Source: Pseudanabaena sp. BC1403 (lineage in GTDB: Bacteria > Cyanobacteriota > Cyanobacteriia > Pseudanabaenales > Pseudanabaenaceae). Taken from it: a stretch of DNA of 64,000 nucleotides. Below the pieces are notes generated by a model. It made no database searches, was not told the origin of the DNA, and saw nothing but the letters and a program-made list of their open reading frames with translations. The stretch lies in assembly GCF_002914585.1 (NCBI RefSeq), contig NZ_PDDM01000001.1:372001-436000 (forward strand). Direction: 5' to 3'. Numbering within the stretch: the stretch's first letter is position 1; each line of letters starts with the position of its first letter. Below are positions 60,926-64,000 of the stretch, one piece after another. The position numbers and the translations under genes are program-made.

Positions 60926-61717
60926 ATGAAAATCGCAACTTGGAATGTAAACTCAGTTCGTACAAGGATTACCCATGTTTGTGATTGGCTACAAGCAAAT
61001 CCTGAAGTCGATCTGTTGTGTTTACAAGAAACAAAAGTAGTAGATGCTGACTTTCCCCATACACCATTTACAGATTTAGGCTATCAGACTCACATCTATG
61101 GTCAGAAATCCTATAACGGCGTAGCAATTATTGCGCGATCGCCTGTTGAGGATATTCAAACAGGGTTTGCCTCAGTATTAGGCGAAATCTCAGAACCTAG
61201 CTTAGATGACCAAAAACGCTTGATTACCTGTAGATTTGGCGATACCCAAATCGTGAATATGTATGTGCCAAATGGCTCAGAAGTAGGCAGCGAGAAATAT
61301 GAATACAAGTTGCGCTGGCTGAAATTATTAAAAGCATATTTGCAAGCATTATTAGCTAAAAATGCCAATGTGTTGATTTGTGGGGACTTTAATGTCGCGA
61401 TCGCAGACTTGGATATTTACGATCCCAAGGGTCGCGAAAACAAAGTAATGTCAACCGATATCGAGCGCGAAGCTCTCGCCGAAGTCTTAAATCTTGGGTT
61501 TAAAGATATATTTCGGAAGTTTGAATCTGACGGCGGGTACTATAGTTGGTGGGACTATCGTTCTGGAGGTTTTCAACGCAATCGTGGTTGGCGGATTGAT
61601 TATCATTTTCTCACAGATGCACTCTACGAGAGAGCTACAGCCTGTGTGATTGATCCCGAACCTCGGAAGCTCACTCAACCTAGCGATCACACACCTGTGA
61701 TTGTGACCATTGATTAG
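60926..61717 (+). CDS. xth: Exodeoxyribonuclease III
   Basis: 263 residues. AP-endonuclease fold motifs: ATWNVNSVRTRI, LCLQETK, NMYVPNGSE, CGDFNVAIADLDIYDP, WRIDYHFLTD and PSDHTPVIV (catalytic His). Cleaves DNA at abasic sites and acts as 3'-5' exonuclease in base-excision repair. Confidence 0.95.
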   Translation: MKIATWNVNSVRTRITHVCDWLQANPEVDLLCLQETKVVDADFPHTPFTDLGYQTHIYGQKSYNGVAIIARSPVEDIQTGFASVLGEISEPSLDDQKRLITCRFGDTQIVNMYVPNGSEVGSEKYEYKLRWLKLLKAYLQALLAKNANVLICGDFNVAIADLDIYDPKGRENKVMSTDIEREALAEVLNLGFKDIFRKFESDGGYYSWWDYRSGGFQRNRGWRIDYHFLTDALYERATACVIDPEPRKLTQPSDHTPVIVTID

Positions 61718-61780
61718 TTTTAGTGCTTGACGCTTTAATCAAACTCAGATCATTTTTCAATAGGTAAAAAATCCTGAACT

Positions 61781-62227
61781 ATGAAATACCGTATTTTTTT
61801 AGCGATCGTGCTACTTATATTATTTTTGTTTCCTTTACCAGTTTGGGCAGCAAATCCTAGCCAAATTGTCCAATTGCAAACCACAAAAAGCTGTCAAGTC
61901 TGTGATTTGACAGGAGCCTACCTTCCAGTTAGCAACTTAGACTATACCTATTTACTAGCCTCAGACCTGAGTCGGGCTAACTTAGTTGGTGCGAGTATTA
62001 GTTTCTCAAATCTGAGCCGAGCCAATCTTACTGGCGCAAATCTCAGCCATGTCAACTTTAAACGCACCAAGATGTTGCTAGCCAACTTTACCAACGCTAT
62101 CTTAGATAAAGCAGACCTTACTGAAGCGGATCTCACTAGTGCAAATATTTCAGATGCACAGTTAGTTAATGCAAAGCTCTGTAAGACAGTTTTATCAAAC
62201 GGATTAACCTCAAATCGTGATTGTTAA
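61781..62227 (+). CDS. Exported pentapeptide-repeat protein
   Basis: 148 residues. Signal peptide (RIFLAIVLLILFLFPLPVWA). Then A(D/N)LxxAxL pentapeptide repeats at about 60-135 (SRANLVGASIS, SRANLTGANLSHV, TKADLTEADL), preceded by a CQVCDLTGAYL start. Folds as a right-handed quadrilateral beta-helix. Likely thylakoid-lumen or periplasmic; function unknown, as for most of this class. Confidence 0.88.
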   Translation: MKYRIFLAIVLLILFLFPLPVWAANPSQIVQLQTTKSCQVCDLTGAYLPVSNLDYTYLLASDLSRANLVGASISFSNLSRANLTGANLSHVNFKRTKMLLANFTNAILDKADLTEADLTSANISDAQLVNAKLCKTVLSNGLTSNRDC

Positions 62228-62229
62228 AT

Positions 62230-62254
62230 AAAGGCGGCGCTTCGCGCCGCCTTT
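62230..62254. terminator. Short terminator hairpin
   Basis: AAAGGCGGCGC, TTC, GCGCCGCCTTT; convergent between pentapeptide and GNAT genes. Confidence 0.75.
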
Positions 62255-62747
62255 ACTGGTTAGCCAGTCTTTCTAATGCGTCACCATTAACTCGACAGAT
62301 TCGCCAATCTGGAAGGATTTCTGCACCAATACGAGTATAAAATGCGATCGCAGGTTCATTCCAATCTAAAACCGACCATTCAAAACGTCCATATTCTCGC
62401 GATACAGCAATTTGAGCAAGATTGGTGATTAGGGCTTTGCCAATACCCATACCGCGATATTCCGATAGTACAAACAGATCTTCTAAATAGATGCCACGCC
62501 GAGTTAAGAAGGTGGAATAGCTCGTAAAAAATAGCGCAAATCCAACAATTTGTTGATTCGGTTCTATCTCTGCGACGATCGCTTCGATACAAGGCTTTGC
62601 GCCAAACAAATCTTCTTGTAGGGATTCAATATTGCCTGTAACTTTATTTGTGAGATTTTCATAGTCGGCAAGTGCCAAAATCAACGAAAAAACGGCATCA
62701 GTATCAGCAATTGTCGCATGGCGAATCGTAAATTGAACTTGAGTCAT
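62253..62747 (-). CDS. GNAT family N-acetyltransferase
   Basis: 164 residues. Acetyl-CoA-binding RGMGIGKALITNLAQIA at about 95-111 and the C-terminal FEWSVLDWNEPAIAFYTRIG with conserved catalytic Tyr. Opens TIRHATIADTDAVFSLI. Resembles spermidine/diamine-type or general amine acetyltransferases; the substrate is not assigned. Confidence 0.88.
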   Translation of the reverse strand: MTQVQFTIRHATIADTDAVFSLILALADYENLTNKVTGNIESLQEDLFGAKPCIEAIVAEIEPNQQIVGFALFFTSYSTFLTRRGIYLEDLFVLSEYRGMGIGKALITNLAQIAVSREYGRFEWSVLDWNEPAIAFYTRIGAEILPDWRICRVNGDALERLANQ

Positions 62748-62766
62748 AGATTGTAAATACTCTCTT

Positions 62767-62813
62767 TGAATAATTATATGTGCGCGGCTTTGCCGCGCAC
62801 ATATAATTATTCA
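62767..62813. repeat. Perfect palindrome
   Basis: TGAATAATTATATGTGCGCG GC, TTT, mirrored. It is between the GNAT start and the stop of the 274-residue gene. Confidence 0.8.
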
Positions 62814-62814
62814 G

Positions 62815-63639
62815 CTAAAACAGACGGACTGGAAGTGGTCGAGAGGATTTAAAACGCTCGATTTCATCATCTATTTGCGCAGAGATTTCCTCATTGCTTT
62901 TTGAAGGTGGAGCAGAAGACTGCATCATATTGAGCTTGAGCGTTACCTGTTTGATCATTAACTGTTGAGCATCAACGTCGATATCTAGATTTACTGCATC
63001 ACTGCCGAGGATTTTAGCGAGTTCATTTTCTACCAGAGATTCGGTTACATTCTCAAGGGTGTGATTGATTAAGTCCTGATTTCCCAAAAGCGAATCTTGT
63101 AATAACTTCTCTAGGTTCTCAAACTTTAATAATTGCACTAATTTTTCTGCATTCGCCAGAGATTTGGGATCAATGACCTGCGCTAACGCATTAGTCAAAT
63201 TAAATTTTGATTTTACCTGCTGAATTAAAGACTCAGCTTCTGCTTTGCGCAGTTGAGCGCTCTCCACTAAAGGGAGAATAGATAAAATCGTATCTGGCAA
63301 TAAATTCAACAATTTCTCTGGCTGTACCTTCTGAGCGTAGCCATTGAGCGTATTGAGAACCTGATTTTCTAATGACTGCCGCCATTGATTTACTTCTTGA
63401 ACCAATGTATCAGTATTTGCTGCAATAACAGAAGATCCAGTTTCTGCTTTGAACTGATCGACAACCTGCTGGATTAAAGCTTCAGCTTGATTGGGCGCGA
63501 TCGCAATGCTTGCTTGTTTTTGCTGAAATGTCAAAATCGAACTCGCGATCGCAAGGAGATCTTCGCGAGAATTAGGTGTTTCAAAGCGATTTACATAAGC
63601 TTGAAGACTAGCCAACAGCGATCGCTCTGTAACAATCAT
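62815..63639 (-). CDS. Conserved hypothetical protein, helical
   Basis: 274 residues, long amphipathic helices, no membrane segment. It shows a duplicated pattern: AEALIQQVVDQFKAETG at about 52 and AESLIQQVKSKFNLTNA at about 135, which suggests an internal repeat. C-terminal tail ERFKSSRPLPVRLF. Not recognised; AGGAGT-like AAGGAGT precedes the ATG. Confidence 0.65.
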   Translation of the reverse strand: MIVTERSLLASLQAYVNRFETPNSREDLLAIASSILTFQQKQASIAIAPNQAEALIQQVVDQFKAETGSSVIAANTDTLVQEVNQWRQSLENQVLNTLNGYAQKVQPEKLLNLLPDTILSILPLVESAQLRKAEAESLIQQVKSKFNLTNALAQVIDPKSLANAEKLVQLLKFENLEKLLQDSLLGNQDLINHTLENVTESLVENELAKILGSDAVNLDIDVDAQQLMIKQVTLKLNMMQSSAPPSKSNEEISAQIDDEIERFKSSRPLPVRLF

Positions 63640-63700
63640 GGAATACTCCTTGCAAAGCCTTTATTTCCTAGCTGTTTTATATCATAAGCTTTAGCTTATA

Positions 63701-63749
63701 TCCCAAAAGATAAGTGATAGCGCAAAGCGCTATCACTTATCTTTTGGGA
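63701..63749. repeat. Perfect palindrome in divergent promoter region
   Basis: TCCCAAAAGATAAGTGATAG CGC, AAA, mirrored. Lies between the two divergent starts (63639 and 63809). Confidence 0.8.
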
Positions 63750-63808
63750 TCTTGCATTGCTATAGCTCTAAAATAGAAAAGGTTTTAGATTGGTTGATCA
63801 AACGCACA

Positions 63809-64000
63809 ATGAATTTGACTTTTTCTCCTTCACAGATATTGCTTTATGGTATTGCGATCGCAGCAGGGCTTATATATTTTCCATATATATTTGTCGCATT
63901 TGGGCGGGTGAGTATTGGCTACGACATGAATTCGCCAAGAGCGATGTTCGATCGCTTGCCTGACTATGCAAAACGGGCAACATGGGCGCATCAAAATTCT
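63809..64000 (+). CDS. MAPEG family protein, 5' part only
   Basis: 64 residues visible, frame open at the window edge. Membrane segment ILLYGIAIAAGLIYFPYIFV, then GYDMNSPRAMFDRLPDYAKR and ATWAHQNS, the usual Arg/Asn-rich MAPEG motif. The family includes glutathione- and eicosanoid-linked membrane enzymes; cyanobacterial members are uncharacterised. Confidence 0.85.
   Translation, partial: MNLTFSPSQILLYGIAIAAGLIYFPYIFVAFGRVSIGYDMNSPRAMFDRLPDYAKRATWAHQNS

Overview
The window is a chromosomal piece of a cyanobacterium. The evidence is direct: the palindrome GCGATCGC (HIP1) recurs throughout, and the gene content is cyanobacterial (a flavodiiron protein, a Ycf51-family protein, a DUF1825 protein, the arginine dihydrolase ArgZ/AgrE, an extracellular alpha carbonic anhydrase, a ComFB protein, a GH57 enzyme, HNH and PIN modules, a Ser/Thr kinase with WD40 repeats). 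The exact genus cannot be read from the sequence. A Pseudanabaena-like freshwater strain would fit, but that is only an impression. No rRNA, tRNA or CRISPR array was seen.

Layout. 1-6.2 kb: signalling cluster on the minus strand, with two tandem FecR-domain proteins overlapping a CHASE2-GGDEF protein cut by the window edge, then a zinc-ribbon/kinase/WD40 protein. 6.3-10.3 kb: amino-acid ABC permease, MoeB-rhodanese, small conserved proteins, ComF. 10.3-14.9 kb: accessory region with an EACC1-like protein coupled to a caspase/FGE-sulfatase protein whose C-terminus looks like a diversity-generating-retroelement target, a retropepsin-like pair between direct repeats, and a DUF433/DUF5615 toxin-antitoxin-like pair. 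14.9-32.7 kb: mostly housekeeping genes (FAD amine oxidase, glmS, DUF192, GH57, comFB, peroxiredoxin-like, argZ/agrE, moaA, ilvE, Rieske oxygenase, recG). 32.7-37.7 kb: defence island with a PIN/AbrB pair, a McrC-small protein-HNH-McrB operon and a HicA-HicB fusion remnant between 38-bp direct repeats. 37.8-42.8 kb: rpsN, ppsA, flavodiiron protein. 43.4-47.5 kb: an IS66-family element with 8-bp target duplication, a small membrane protein, an ATPase/TOPRIM-like pair and a MITE with its own 8-bp duplication. 47.5-58 kb: histidine kinase, NDH-2-like dehydrogenase, ABC permease-like protein, potA-potD-acidic-tail membrane protein. 58-64 kb: pgeF, carbonic anhydrase, ycf51, bolA, xth, pentapeptide protein, GNAT, an unknown protein and the start of a MAPEG protein.

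Two further features stand out. Intergenic space is rich in long, nearly perfect palindromes with GC-rich tips and in a dispersed element bounded by ATACCAATT/AATTGGTAT; some of these supply or abut stop codons. The most interesting system is the caspase module at 10.3-12.95 kb: effector-associated protein, peptidase effector and a putatively hypervariable lectin-fold sensor in one transcription unit.
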